A stretch of 64,000 bases of DNA, taken from assembly GCF_000711245.1 (NCBI RefSeq), contig NZ_JOMH01000001.1, positions 3,404,830 to 3,468,829 on the forward strand. Reading direction: 5' to 3'. The translations under genes were made by a program, and so were the position numbers. The notes beneath the pieces are model-generated. The model was not told the DNA's origin. It ran no database searches and was given only the letters and a program-made list of their open reading frames with translations. Below, piece by piece: positions 30,544-40,662 of the stretch (the first letter of the stretch is position 1; the number at the start of each line of letters is the position of its first letter). The DNA is from Polycyclovorans algicola TG408 (GTDB taxonomy: Bacteria; Pseudomonadota; Gammaproteobacteria; Nevskiales; Nevskiaceae).

Positions 30544-30827
30544 CCACGGTTCACTGGGCAGAGGAAGCACTCGAAGACCTTGAACGCCTGCAGGATTTCT
30601 TGCTGCGGGAAGCACCGGATGCCGCCGATGCCGCCATGGCACGCATCGACAAGGCTGCCAATGTAGTGGCCGACTTCCCCGAGTTGGGGCGCCGCTACAC
30701 ATCTCAGCCGTCTGAACGTGAATTCCTTGCGGCCTTTGGGGCCGGGGCTTATGTCCTCCGTTACCGGCTCGGCCCGCAGGGCCAACCCATCATCCTCCGC
30801 GTCTTTCACAGCCGCGAACACCGATAA
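30540..30827 (+). CDS. ParE/RelE-superfamily toxin
   Basis: 95-aa protein with the ParE/RelE fold pattern: VHWAEEALEDLERLQDFLLREAPDAADAAMARIDKAANVVADFPELGRRY then LAAFGAGAYVLRYRLGPQGQPIILRVFHSREHR. The strand ending VFHSREHR is characteristic. ParE-type toxins poison gyrase, while RelE types cut mRNA on the ribosome; the ParE-like spacing is favoured. Its stop codon abuts the sufC start codon without a gap, so toxin translation probably feeds directly into sufC. Confidence 0.82.
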   Translation: MTTVHWAEEALEDLERLQDFLLREAPDAADAAMARIDKAANVVADFPELGRRYTSQPSEREFLAAFGAGAYVLRYRLGPQGQPIILRVFHSREHR

Positions 30828-31579
<752 letters not shown>

Positions 31580-31583
<4 letters not shown>

Positions 31584-32605
31584 GCTTCGCCACCCTGCCC
31601 TCGCAACTGCCGCCACAGCGCAGCGCCCGGTTACAGCAGTTTCTTGATCTGGGCTGGCCGCATCGCAAGCTGGAAGCCTGGCGCTACACCGACCTGGCAC
31701 CCCTCGCCAAGCGCGACTGGGCGCTGCCGGATCTGCCTGCTGACGACAGCAGCCTGGCCGTGGATGCGCGCGACCATTTCGCGCTGCTCAACAGCGCCTT
31801 GGCGACGACCGCTGCGGCTGGCGACGCAGTCGCTGAACATGCCCAGGTTCACACCCAGGGCCGCGACATCGTTGCCGCAGGTCAAACCAATACGCAGGTG
31901 CTGCGCCGGGCAGGACAGATCGACGGTCTGCGCAGCCATTGGCATACGCTGGACGTGGCGCGTGACGCCACCGCACACCGAGTCTGGGTCAGTGACCCAC
32001 AGGGCAACGGCCACGATCTGTCGCGGCTGACCGTCACCGTCGCCGAGGGCGCCACGCTGAATCTGGTGGTCGTGCATCTGGGCCGCGCCACCACGCGGCT
32101 GGAGCTGGACATTCACCTGCAAGGCCCGCACAGCGCTGCGCACCTGCACGTGCTCAGCCTGCCGGCTGCGGGTGCCTTCGACCTGCCGGTGAAGGTGCAC
32201 CACGAAGCGCCGCAGGCGATCAGTCGCCTGACCCTGCGGGCCATTGGTCTGGCCAACACGCGCAGCAGCGTCAACGGTCATATCAAGGTGTACGAAGGCG
32301 CGACCAAGACCGACTCCGAGCAGCACATGGCCAGCCTGCTGCTGTCGCCCAAGGCCGAGATCAATGCCAAGCCCGACCTTGAGATTTACAACGACGACGT
32401 CAAGTGCGCCCACGGGTCCAGCTTCGGCCAGCTCAACGACGACGCGCTGTTTTACCTTCGTGCGCGGGGACTCAATGAAACGGTCGCTCGCGGGATGCTC
32501 ACACAGGCGTTTGCCGAGCAGGTGCTGGCCCAGATCGGCGACGAGGCGCTGCGCGAGCAGCTCACCACGACCCTGTTGCAACGTCTCAACGAGGCATCGC
32601 CATGA
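31580..32605 (+). CDS. sufD: Fe-S cluster assembly protein SufD
   Basis: 341-aa paralogue of SufB that completes the SufBC2D scaffold and takes part in iron entry. The C-terminal SufBD core includes KTDSEQHMASLLLSPKAEINAKPDLEIYNDDVKCAHG and DDALFYLRARGL. It is slightly shorter than the E. coli protein, and the N-terminal half is divergent as usual for SufD. Starts and stops overlap sufC and sufS by four bases. Confidence 0.94.
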
Positions 32606-33807
32606 GCCTTGATCTTGCATCCATTCGCGCACAGTTCCCGATACTCGCCGAGACGGTACACGGCAAACGTCTGGCATATCTGGACAACGCCGCGACCACG
32701 CAGAAACCGCTGGCGGTGCTGGACCGCATCGACCGCTACTACCGGCACGAGAACGCCAACGTACACCGCGCCGTGCACCTGCTGGCCGAACGTGCAACCA
32801 AAGCCTATGAAGGGGCGCGTGATCGCATCGCCAGCTTCGTCGGCGCCGACCGTGAAGAGATCGTCTTCACCCGCGGCACCACCGAGGCCATCAACCTCGT
32901 CGCACGCAGCTATCTGCAACCCATGCTTCAGCCCGGCGACGAAGTGCTGCTCACCGGCATGGAGCACCACTCCAACATCGTGCCCTGGCAGCTTGCGGGC
33001 GCCAAAACCGTGGCAGCCCCCGTGCGCGACGATGGCAGCCTGGATCTCGACGCGTGGCGGGCAATGCTCAACCCGCGCACCAGGCTCGTGGCCGTGGTGC
33101 AGGTATCGAACGCACTGGGCACGGTCAATCCGGTCGCCGAGATGATTGAGATCGCACACGCCGCCGGCGTGCCGGTGCTGGTCGACGGTGCGCAGTCATT
33201 GGCGCATTTGAAGCTTGATCTGCACGCGCTTGACGTCGACTTCTTCACCACCTCGGCGCACAAGGCCTTTGGCCCCACCGGCTTCGGCATGTTGTACGCC
33301 AAGCGCGAACACCTCGAGGCCATGCCGCCGTGGCACGGCGGCGGCGACATGATCGAGACCGTGGCCTTCGAGGGCAGCACCTGGAACGAGATTCCCTACA
33401 AGTTCGAGGCCGGCACGCCCGACATGGCCGGGGCCATCGGCTTTGCCGCGGCGCTGGATTGGATTGACGGCGTCGGTCTGGACACACTCATCGCCCACGA
33501 GGTTGACCTCACCGCCTATGCCACCGAGCAACTTGCCGGCCTGCCGGGCATTCGGGTGATCGGCACGGCCCCGGGCAAGGTCGGCGTGTTCTCGATGGTG
33601 ATGGACGGCGCCCACCCGCACGATCTGGGTACCTTGCTCAGCGAATCGGGCGTGGCCGTGCGCACCGGGCACCACTGCACCATGCCACTGTGGCAGCGCT
33701 TCGGCGTGCCAGCCACGGCGCGAGCGTCGCTGGCGGTCTACAACGGTCACGACGACATCGATCAACTGGTCAGTGGGCTGAAAACGGCCCAGCGCCTGCT
33801 GGGCTGA
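32602..33807 (+). CDS. sufS: Cysteine desulfurase SufS
   Basis: 401-aa PLP enzyme that removes sulfur from cysteine to form a persulfide for cluster assembly. It is a group II NifS-like protein: PLP lysine K221 in TTSAHKAFGPTG and active-site C359 in RTGHHCTMPLWQRFG, which sits on the rigid loop of SufS. It overlaps sufD by ATGA and is the last gene of the operon here. No sufE, sufU, sufA or sufT follows, so any sulfur-transfer partner must be encoded elsewhere. Confidence 0.95.
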   Translation: MSLDLASIRAQFPILAETVHGKRLAYLDNAATTQKPLAVLDRIDRYYRHENANVHRAVHLLAERATKAYEGARDRIASFVGADREEIVFTRGTTEAINLVARSYLQPMLQPGDEVLLTGMEHHSNIVPWQLAGAKTVAAPVRDDGSLDLDAWRAMLNPRTRLVAVVQVSNALGTVNPVAEMIEIAHAAGVPVLVDGAQSLAHLKLDLHALDVDFFTTSAHKAFGPTGFGMLYAKREHLEAMPPWHGGGDMIETVAFEGSTWNEIPYKFEAGTPDMAGAIGFAAALDWIDGVGLDTLIAHEVDLTAYATEQLAGLPGIRVIGTAPGKVGVFSMVMDGAHPHDLGTLLSESGVAVRTGHHCTMPLWQRFGVPATARASLAVYNGHDDIDQLVSGLKTAQRLLG

Positions 33808-33917
33808 CACGCCGCCGTTAATCGGGCAATGGGCACCGGGCCGAATGAGCCCGCGTCCATCGCGGCGACCGTATGACATGATCGTCTGCAAACCCTTCTA
33901 AAACACTGCCCCCGCGC

Positions 33918-36900
33918 ATGTCGTCAACCTCAGTGCCCCCGGTTCCAGAAGGCTCTGGCCTTCCCTGGTATCAACGGCTCCAGACCCAGTTCTGGCTGCT
34001 GTTTCTGGTGCTGATGGTCGTACTTGGCGGCCTCACCTACTGGCTGGGGCTGGTGCTGATTCGCGACACACTCTCAACCGAGTCCTTGCGCTACGAAACC
34101 GAAAGCGCGCGGCGCGTGCAGACCAGGCTCACAGCCTTGGCCGATCAGGCTGAGACCCTGGCGGCCATGATCAGTGAGTTGGCGGCGGTGGCCGGTGACC
34201 CCGCCAACCCCACCCCGGCCATTCCCGACATGGTCAATGCCGCCGACCCGGAAGAGCTGTTCACCGGCGTCGGCATCTGGCCGATCACGGCCAAAGGCCA
34301 GCCCCGCCGCAGTCAGCTTTGGCTACGCGACGATGATGGCAAGCTGGTGCCGCATGGCGACTACAACGATCCGCGCACCGTCCCTTTTACCGAGGCGGCC
34401 TGGTTCACACCCACTCGGTTCACCCCGCCTCATCGCTGCTACTGGTCGCCCGTGCGCCGCGAGCCACTGGTCGATCGCGCGCTGATCAGCTGCAGCGTGC
34501 CGTTGATGCGCGGCGGAGGGATGACGGGCGTCGTCACCGTTGCGATCAGTGTCAAGACGCTGGAACGACTGTTCGATGAGGCCTCGCAAGACACCCCCGG
34601 TTACAGCCTGCTCATCGATGGTGACCACCGCGTCATCGCGGCGTCCGAACGCCTGGTTACCGCGATGCGTGCGCAGCCCGTCGCCAACATGGCCGAGCTG
34701 GGCCAGCGTGTCACCGCCCTGTCGCCGCTGGCGGTCGAACTGTTCAACCGACGTCAGGCACAGTTGTCCGTGGTGACCCGTTCACCCGCCTACGATCCCA
34801 GTGCCATCACGCGGCTTGCCGCCGAAACGCGTGACTTCACCCGCAACGATGCCGAGCAGGCCACGGCCCAGCTCTGGTCGCGCCTCGGCGCCGGTGCCGA
34901 GGCGCCCGCGCCAGTGATCAGCCGCATCAAGCGCGACCCGATCGTGGGTAGCGACGCCAACGCCGTGGTGTTCGAGATGCCACAAACCGGCTGGACACTG
35001 GTCAAGGTCCGTGCCGCGCAAGAGGGCTTTTCGGGTGCCGGCTACCTGTTCAAACAGGTACTGGTGCTGACCGGCGGCGGCGTGGTGATTGCCCTGCTGC
35101 TCATTTCCGGGGCGCTGCGCGCACTGATCATCAACCCCCTCAAGCGTATTGCCGAGACCCTGTCGCTGCAGTCCGATGCCGAGTCGTCGCTGGACATCGT
35201 GCTCGACGAGTCGCGTCGTAACGAAGTCGGCGTCATTGCCCGCCTCTACAACGAGCGTACGCGCCACCTGCGTGAGTTGATGGACGGTGCGCTGTCGATG
35301 AAAACCCAGATGTCGCTGGAATCGGCACACCGGCGTGACCTTGAGCGGGCACTTGAGCGGGTCCGGGCGATCCATCTTGCGACCCTCGGCGCACTCGACG
35401 ACGCCTGGGCGCTGCTTGACGTCGAAGGCCGTCTGACACAGGTCAACGCCGCCATGGAGGCGCGACTGGGGCACCGTCGGAACGAGCTGGTCGACCGCCT
35501 GGCCGATGAAGTCATCAGCCTGCAGGGCTACGACAAGCCGTTGGGGCACTGGCTGCAGCAGGCGCTCGAGCGGGGCCAGCCGCTGGAACTGCCCGGTGTT
35601 GGCACCTGGCTCAGCAACAGCGGGGATGCCCAGGTGGTCGTCCATCTGCACCCGGTCAAGCCGGCGCTGCAACGCCATGCCAGCCATGTGGTTCTGCTGC
35701 TGCGGTTGGCCGGCGATACCCCGGCCGTGCAGGCCAATGACGACCTCAGCCCGGTCAGCGGCCTGCATGGGCGGGGCAGCGCCGAGCGCCACATCAAACG
35801 CCTGTTGCTCAGCAATCCCGACACGGTGCACGCGGGCGCCCTGATCAATCTGGATCGCTTCGACGCCATCAACACCCAGCACGGCCAGTCGGCTGGGGAT
35901 GAGTTGCTGCACCGCGTGGCACGTCGCCTCGAGGCCGCGATTGGCGGTGCCGGTGCGGTTTACCACCTCAAGGGCGACGAGTTTCTGGTGGTGCTGGAAG
36001 GCTTCGATGCCGACCGCGCACGGGTGCTGGTTGCCGCGGTATGCGCACAGCTCGTCGAGGCCAAGTTTCGCTGGTCGTCAAAAATGCTCAGCATCACCGC
36101 CAGCGCCGGCATTGCCGAGATCCATGCTGACAGCGAGCGTCCAGCCAGTCGCCTGCTCACCGAGCTGGATGCGGCCACTCAGGACGCCAAGCTGCGCGGC
36201 GGCAACACCGTCACAGTGTTCACCGCCGAGTTGTCACAGGCGCACAACCTGATCGACAGCCACCTTTGGACACGGCGCATCACCGCCGGACTTGAGGAGG
36301 GTCGCTTTCACCTCACCACCCAATTCATCGCCAACGCCAAGCCGTTGGACGCCGAAGGCGACGTGTTCGACATGCAGGTTGCGCTCGAGGACGAAGAGGG
36401 CTTCTGGGCTGACCCGTCAGTGTTCATGCCGGTTGCCGAGCGACTGCAACTCAGCCCGCAGATCGACCGCTGGATCGTCACCCAGACCCTGATTCACCTC
36501 GCCCAGAACCCCTCACGCCTAAAAACCGTCGGCCGTGTTCGCCTGCGCCTCTCGCCTGCCACCGTTGTCGACCCGGAGTGGCTGACGTTTCTGGTCGACG
36601 CCTTCGAGCGCCATGGGGTGCCTGCGGGGCAGATCTGTTTCGAACTGCCAATCCTCGACATTGCACGGCATCAGTCGGCGCTATTGCCGTTTTGCGACGC
36701 GATGCGTGCCATCGGCTGTCACCTGGCAGGCCCGCATCCTCTGATGCTGGCCGCCGCCGAGCGCAGCGGCTGGCGTCAACTGCAGCTGGACGAGCTGGTG
36801 TTCGATGCGAGCATCCTCGCTGGCCTGCAGACCGACGCCGCCGAGCGGCTGATGGCCGAGCAGGCGCTGCAATTGGCACATGTCCGCAAACAGCGGCTGC

Positions 36901-37019
36901 TGGTGCGCCACCTGCATGACCCGGACCTGTTGAAAGCCTGGCAGTTGCTGGGCGCCGACTACCTTGAAGGCGTCACGGTGGCGCGCTCTACGCCGATCCT
37001 GTTCAGCACCGCACGCTAG
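33918..37019 (+). CDS. Membrane sensor protein with degenerate GGDEF and EAL domains
   Basis: 1033-aa multidomain protein. Order: transmembrane helix about 25-48; periplasmic sensor (Cache/PDC-like, with YWSPVRREPL and ISVKTLERLF) to about 375; second helix about 380-400 (VLVLTGGGVVIALLLISGALRAL); HAMP-like linker; helical and PAS-like region about 490-610; GGDEF-like domain with KGDEF at about 685-689; EAL-like domain to the end. The GGDEF signature has lost its first Gly and there is no RxxD inhibitory site before it. The EAL motif region reads MQVALED, lacking the catalytic Glu. Neither c-di-GMP synthesis nor hydrolysis is therefore expected; a c-di-GMP or GTP receptor role, as in LapD-type proteins, is inferred. 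Confidence 0.8.
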   Translation: MSSTSVPPVPEGSGLPWYQRLQTQFWLLFLVLMVVLGGLTYWLGLVLIRDTLSTESLRYETESARRVQTRLTALADQAETLAAMISELAAVAGDPANPTPAIPDMVNAADPEELFTGVGIWPITAKGQPRRSQLWLRDDDGKLVPHGDYNDPRTVPFTEAAWFTPTRFTPPHRCYWSPVRREPLVDRALISCSVPLMRGGGMTGVVTVAISVKTLERLFDEASQDTPGYSLLIDGDHRVIAASERLVTAMRAQPVANMAELGQRVTALSPLAVELFNRRQAQLSVVTRSPAYDPSAITRLAAETRDFTRNDAEQATAQLWSRLGAGAEAPAPVISRIKRDPIVGSDANAVVFEMPQTGWTLVKVRAAQEGFSGAGYLFKQVLVLTGGGVVIALLLISGALRALIINPLKRIAETLSLQSDAESSLDIVLDESRRNEVGVIARLYNERTRHLRELMDGALSMKTQMSLESAHRRDLERALERVRAIHLATLGALDDAWALLDVEGRLTQVNAAMEARLGHRRNELVDRLADEVISLQGYDKPLGHWLQQALERGQPLELPGVGTWLSNSGDAQVVVHLHPVKPALQRHASHVVLLLRLAGDTPAVQANDDLSPVSGLHGRGSAERHIKRLLLSNPDTVHAGALINLDRFDAINTQHGQSAGDELLHRVARRLEAAIGGAGAVYHLKGDEFLVVLEGFDADRARVLVAAVCAQLVEAKFRWSSKMLSITASAGIAEIHADSERPASRLLTELDAATQDAKLRGGNTVTVFTAELSQAHNLIDSHLWTRRITAGLEEGRFHLTTQFIANAKPLDAEGDVFDMQVALEDEEGFWADPSVFMPVAERLQLSPQIDRWIVTQTLIHLAQNPSRLKTVGRVRLRLSPATVVDPEWLTFLVDAFERHGVPAGQICFELPILDIARHQSALLPFCDAMRAIGCHLAGPHPLMLAAAERSGWRQLQLDELVFDASILAGLQTDAAERLMAEQALQLAHVRKQRLLVRHLHDPDLLKAWQLLGADYLEGVTVARSTPILFSTAR

Positions 37020-37063
37020 CTAGTGCGGCACTTCCAACAATTCATTCGTTCTGGCCGCGCGAC

Positions 37064-38755
37064 TCAGCGCTCGACAGCCGCCACGACCATCAACTGCGGC
37101 GTGACCCGGTCGCGCCAGCGGTTAACGCCCAGGCGGTAAACGAAGCGAGCTTGACCGCCAACCGCCAGGGCGTGCTCGCCCGCGCCAAAGTGAACGGCGC
37201 CGAAGGTGCCCCCCTCCGGGTGCGCCAGGACGTAGCGCACATGCTGCTGATCGGCGCCCATCAGGCGCACCTCGGCGACGCGGAACACGCCGTCAAATTG
37301 AGGCTCGGGAAAGCCCTGCCCCCACGGCCCGGCCGCTTCCAGCGCGAGCGCTGCATCCAGCGTCAGCCATTCCGGCGGCAGCTCGCCGTCACTGTCAGTC
37401 ACTTTCAACAAGGTGTCCGCGTCAAGATGCCGCGCGCAGGTTTGGTCAAAAGCGGTGCAAAAGGCCGGCCAGTCGGCCTCGGCGAGGCTCAGTCCGGCCG
37501 CCATGGCATGCCCACCGAAGCGTTCGATCAGACCGGGATGGGTGGCATCGATTTCGGCCAGCACATCACGCAGGTGCAGCCCAGGGATGGTGCGACCGCT
37601 GGCCTTGAGCATGCCCGGCGTCTGTGCGCGTGCGGCGGCAATCACCGGCCGGTGATGAACCTCCTTGATGCGCGACGCCACCAGCCCGACGATGCCTTCG
37701 TGCCATTCCGGCTCGAACAGACAGATCCCGGTCGCGGCGCTGTCGGCGCTGAGCGCGAGCGCGGTGTCGCGCATATCGGCCTCGACTGAACGCCGATCAC
37801 GGTTGATCCCGTCGAGTTGCCGTGCCAATGCCGCCGCCTCGGCCGCATCATCGGTCAACAAACATTCAATGCCCGTGCGGATGTCGTCCAGCCGCCCCGC
37901 GGCATTGATGCGCGGGCCCAGCACGAAGCCCAGATCCTGCGCACTGAGATGTGCCGGGTCGCGTCCGGCGACGTCGAGCAGCGCCACCACCCCGGTGTGC
38001 CCCTGCCCGGCGCGCAACCGCCGTAGTCCAGCTTGGACCAGCACGCGGTTGTTGGTGTCCAGCCGCACCACATCGGCCACCGTGCCCAGCGCCACAAGGT
38101 CGAGCAACGGCGACAGACTGGGCACCGCGTGGCCCTCGTCACGCAGCCGGGCGCGAACGGCGGCCAGCAGGTAGAACATGACGCCGACGCCGGCCAGGTG
38201 TTTGGACGGATATGCGCAGCCCGGCTGATTGGGATTGACGATGGCGGCGGCAGCCGGCAGCGACGGCCCGGGCAGATGGTGATCGGTGATCAGCACCGGA
38301 ATGCCGAGGCTTGCGGCGTGGGCGACGCCGGCGACACTGGAAATGCCGCTGTCGACCGTGACAATCAGCTCCGCACCCAGCGCCGCTGCGGCATCCACCA
38401 GCAGCGGCGACAGCCCGTAACCCATGCGGAAGCGATCAGGCACCACGTAATCGACATGGCGCGCGCCAAGCGCCCGCAGACCACGCACGCCCACGGCCAC
38501 GCCAGTGGCACCATCGCAGTCGTAATCGCCCGCCAACACGATGCGCCGCTGCGCCTTGACCGCGCCCAGCAGCAGATCGGCCGCCGAATCAATGCCGCGC
38601 AACGGTGTGGGCGGCAGCAATGCCGCCAGTGGCAGATCGGCATCGGTGGCGGTGACCGCACCGCGCGCGGCATAGAGCCGGCGCACCAGCGGGTGCAAGG
38701 TGTCGGGCAGATTCGCCAGCGCATCAGCGGCCGGCGCGGGCCGACGGCGAATCAC
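37064..38755 (-). CDS. recJ: Single-stranded-DNA-specific exonuclease RecJ
   Basis: 563-aa 5'-3' ssDNA exonuclease for RecF-pathway recombination and mismatch repair. DHH-family metal motifs are DYDCDG at 77-82, VDSGIS at about 134-139 and DHHLPG at 158-163. A DHHA1 domain contains GGHAMAAGL, and a C-terminal OB-like domain follows. It overlaps thrC by ATGA (38752-38755). Pairing of recJ with thrC is common in gammaproteobacteria. Confidence 0.95.
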   Translation of the reverse strand: MIRRRPAPAADALANLPDTLHPLVRRLYAARGAVTATDADLPLAALLPPTPLRGIDSAADLLLGAVKAQRRIVLAGDYDCDGATGVAVGVRGLRALGARHVDYVVPDRFRMGYGLSPLLVDAAAALGAELIVTVDSGISSVAGVAHAASLGIPVLITDHHLPGPSLPAAAAIVNPNQPGCAYPSKHLAGVGVMFYLLAAVRARLRDEGHAVPSLSPLLDLVALGTVADVVRLDTNNRVLVQAGLRRLRAGQGHTGVVALLDVAGRDPAHLSAQDLGFVLGPRINAAGRLDDIRTGIECLLTDDAAEAAALARQLDGINRDRRSVEADMRDTALALSADSAATGICLFEPEWHEGIVGLVASRIKEVHHRPVIAAARAQTPGMLKASGRTIPGLHLRDVLAEIDATHPGLIERFGGHAMAAGLSLAEADWPAFCTAFDQTCARHLDADTLLKVTDSDGELPPEWLTLDAALALEAAGPWGQGFPEPQFDGVFRVAEVRLMGADQQHVRYVLAHPEGGTFGAVHFGAGEHALAVGGQARFVYRLGVNRWRDRVTPQLMVVAAVER

Positions 38756-39873
38756 CCTTTCATGTGCGCCAGCAGCGCGCGCTCCACGGCGCTGCGTTCC
38801 GCCGGCACCTGGATCAGGCCTTTCAGGCCATCTTTCATGATGATGTCGGGGTCTTTCAGGCCGTTACCGGTGAGGGTGCAGACCACGGTGCTGCCCTGCT
38901 TGATCTTGCCGGCGCGGATATCGGCGATCACGCCGCACAGCGACGCCGCCGACGCGGGCTCGCAGAACACGCCTTCCTTCATGGCCAACAGACGCTGGGT
39001 GGCAAGGATGTCGTCATCGCTACAGGCGTCAAACCAGCCGCCAGATTCCTTCTGCACAACCCAGGCACGGTCCCAGCTTTGCGGGTCACCAATGCGGATG
39101 GCGGTGGCCACGGTCTCAGGGTCTTTGACCGGTCCACCTTGAATGAATGGCGCCGCACCGGTTGCCTGGTACCCGAGCATCACCGGACGGCTTGTCGTGA
39201 TTGCCTTGGGGTTCACCTTGCACTGACCCTCGCAGAAGGCGCAGGCAGGGGTGCCCTCGCCGGTCAGTTCGGTGTAGCCGATCCAGTGCGCCGTGATGTT
39301 GCCGGCGTTGCCGACCGGCAGCGCGTGATAATCCGGCGCGCGACCAAGGCTTTCGGCAATCTCGAAGGCAGCCGTTTTCTGCCCCTGCAGGCGATACGGG
39401 TTGATGGAATTGACGATGGTCACCGGCGCCGTCTCGGCCACTTCCTTGACCAGGCGCATGCCATCGTCAAAGTTGCCCTTGATCTGTACCACCACCCCGC
39501 CGTGCACCACCGCCTGGGCGAGTTTGCCGAGGGCGATCTTGCCTTCGGGAATCAGCACGAAAGCGGTGATACCGGCACGCGCGGCATAAGCGGCTGCCGC
39601 CGCCGAGGTGTTGCCGGTCGACGCGCAGATGATGGCTTTGGCGCCTTCGTGTACGGCCTGCGTCACCGCCGCCGTCATGCCGCGGTCCTTGAACGAGCCG
39701 GTGGGGTTCAGGCCCTCGAACTTGACGTAAATCTCGCCTTCAAAACCGATTTCGTCGGGAATGTGACGCAGCTGGATCAACGGCGTGCGCCCTTCGCCCA
39801 GCGAAATGGCGCGCACCTCGGGGCCGAACGGCAGGCGGTCGCGGTAATGGTCAACAAGGCCGGTGTAGTTCAT
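38752..39873 (-). CDS. thrC: Threonine synthase
   Basis: 373-aa PLP enzyme converting O-phosphohomoserine to threonine. The PLP lysine is K62 in GSFKDRGMT, phosphate-binding GNAGN is near 191 and ASTGNTSAAAAAYA near 105. It is the short, non-yeast-type form found in many bacteria. It is separated from hom by a vapBC-like module and overlaps recJ downstream. Confidence 0.95.
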   Translation of the reverse strand: MNYTGLVDHYRDRLPFGPEVRAISLGEGRTPLIQLRHIPDEIGFEGEIYVKFEGLNPTGSFKDRGMTAAVTQAVHEGAKAIICASTGNTSAAAAAYAARAGITAFVLIPEGKIALGKLAQAVVHGGVVVQIKGNFDDGMRLVKEVAETAPVTIVNSINPYRLQGQKTAAFEIAESLGRAPDYHALPVGNAGNITAHWIGYTELTGEGTPACAFCEGQCKVNPKAITTSRPVMLGYQATGAAPFIQGGPVKDPETVATAIRIGDPQSWDRAWVVQKESGGWFDACSDDDILATQRLLAMKEGVFCEPASAASLCGVIADIRAGKIKQGSTVVCTLTGNGLKDPDIIMKDGLKGLIQVPAERSAVERALLAHMKG

Positions 39874-39890
39874 AAGGTCAGGGTTCGCAA

Positions 39891-40316
39891 TCAGGATTCG
39901 GGCAACAGAATTTCGGGGTCGCCATGACGGGCGGCGGCGGCAAAGTGGCGAACATTCAGCGTGTAAAAGCGCTTGGCGCCCGCCTTTTTGGCGGCCACCA
40001 GGTGCAGATAGTCGTACACCGCGCCGCCGCGTACGCCTGCGGTGTGGGCTTGCAGGAGCGCCGCGTTGACTTCATCGGCACTCAGTTCGGTAAAACGCAG
40101 CCGTGGCCGGACGACCTCGTCAATCAACTGACTCGCCAGCGACGGCGGCGCGCGCCAGCTTTTACGGCCGCCCGTCAACGACGAAAAGGTCTCGGCAAGC
40201 GCATGCGTCCAGACGGTCAGCGACTTACGCGTCAACAGGTTGCAGCAGGCTGGATGATGGGGCTCGTCATTCAGCAGGGCGCCAACCAGCACCGACGTGT
40301 CCAGCGCCAGCATCAT
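39891..40316 (-). CDS. PIN-domain ribonuclease toxin (VapC-like)
   Basis: 141-aa PIN-fold protein. The acidic metal-binding residues are D6 (ALDTSVL), E42 (LAETFSSL) and D102 (VYDYLHLVAA). VapC toxins cleave specific RNAs, often initiator tRNA or 23S rRNA. It overlaps the upstream antitoxin gene by ATGA (40313-40316) and ends 17 bp before thrC. The acidic triad looks intact, so activity is plausible. Confidence 0.88.
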   Translation of the reverse strand: MMLALDTSVLVGALLNDEPHHPACCNLLTRKSLTVWTHALAETFSSLTGGRKSWRAPPSLASQLIDEVVRPRLRFTELSADEVNAALLQAHTAGVRGGAVYDYLHLVAAKKAGAKRFYTLNVRHFAAAARHGDPEILLPES

Positions 40317-40594
40317 CGGCGCAGCCCACGCTGGGCTTGCTCCTCACGATCTTCTTGAACCGCAGCGGCAGCATCGACCTGGCTTTCACCCCGAAACCGA
40401 ATGGCCTTGAAGCCGTCCTTCGTCACGACGACTTCGCAATCGTCATCGGCCAGCGTCAGCTCAATGCGACCGGCGACAATTTCAGCGGCGAAGCGAGCGC
40501 CGCCCTTGAGGTTCAGTCGCTCGCGCAGCGCCTTGGGCAGCACCAAGCGTCCGCTGGCGTCCATGGAAATGGCTGAAATCGTGGCATCTCTCAT
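40313..40594 (-). CDS. AbrB/MazE-type antitoxin (VapB-like)
   Basis: 93-aa protein with an N-terminal SpoVT-AbrB swapped-hairpin domain: ISMDASGRLVLPKALRERLNLKGGARF. The C-terminal part is acidic and Gln-rich, suited to binding the toxin. The ATG at 40594 is chosen over a TTG at 40666 because the shorter form starts right before the AbrB domain and does not overlap hom. It probably neutralises the adjacent PIN toxin and autoregulates the pair. Confidence 0.85.
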   Translation of the reverse strand: MRDATISAISMDASGRLVLPKALRERLNLKGGARFAAEIVAGRIELTLADDDCEVVVTKDGFKAIRFRGESQVDAAAAVQEDREEQAQRGLRR

Positions 40595-40662
40595 GGCAAA
40601 TCTCGTGGAAGCAACAATGCCATTTTCGGCTTCGGAGGCATGATCGTCAACGATCAGCGCAC

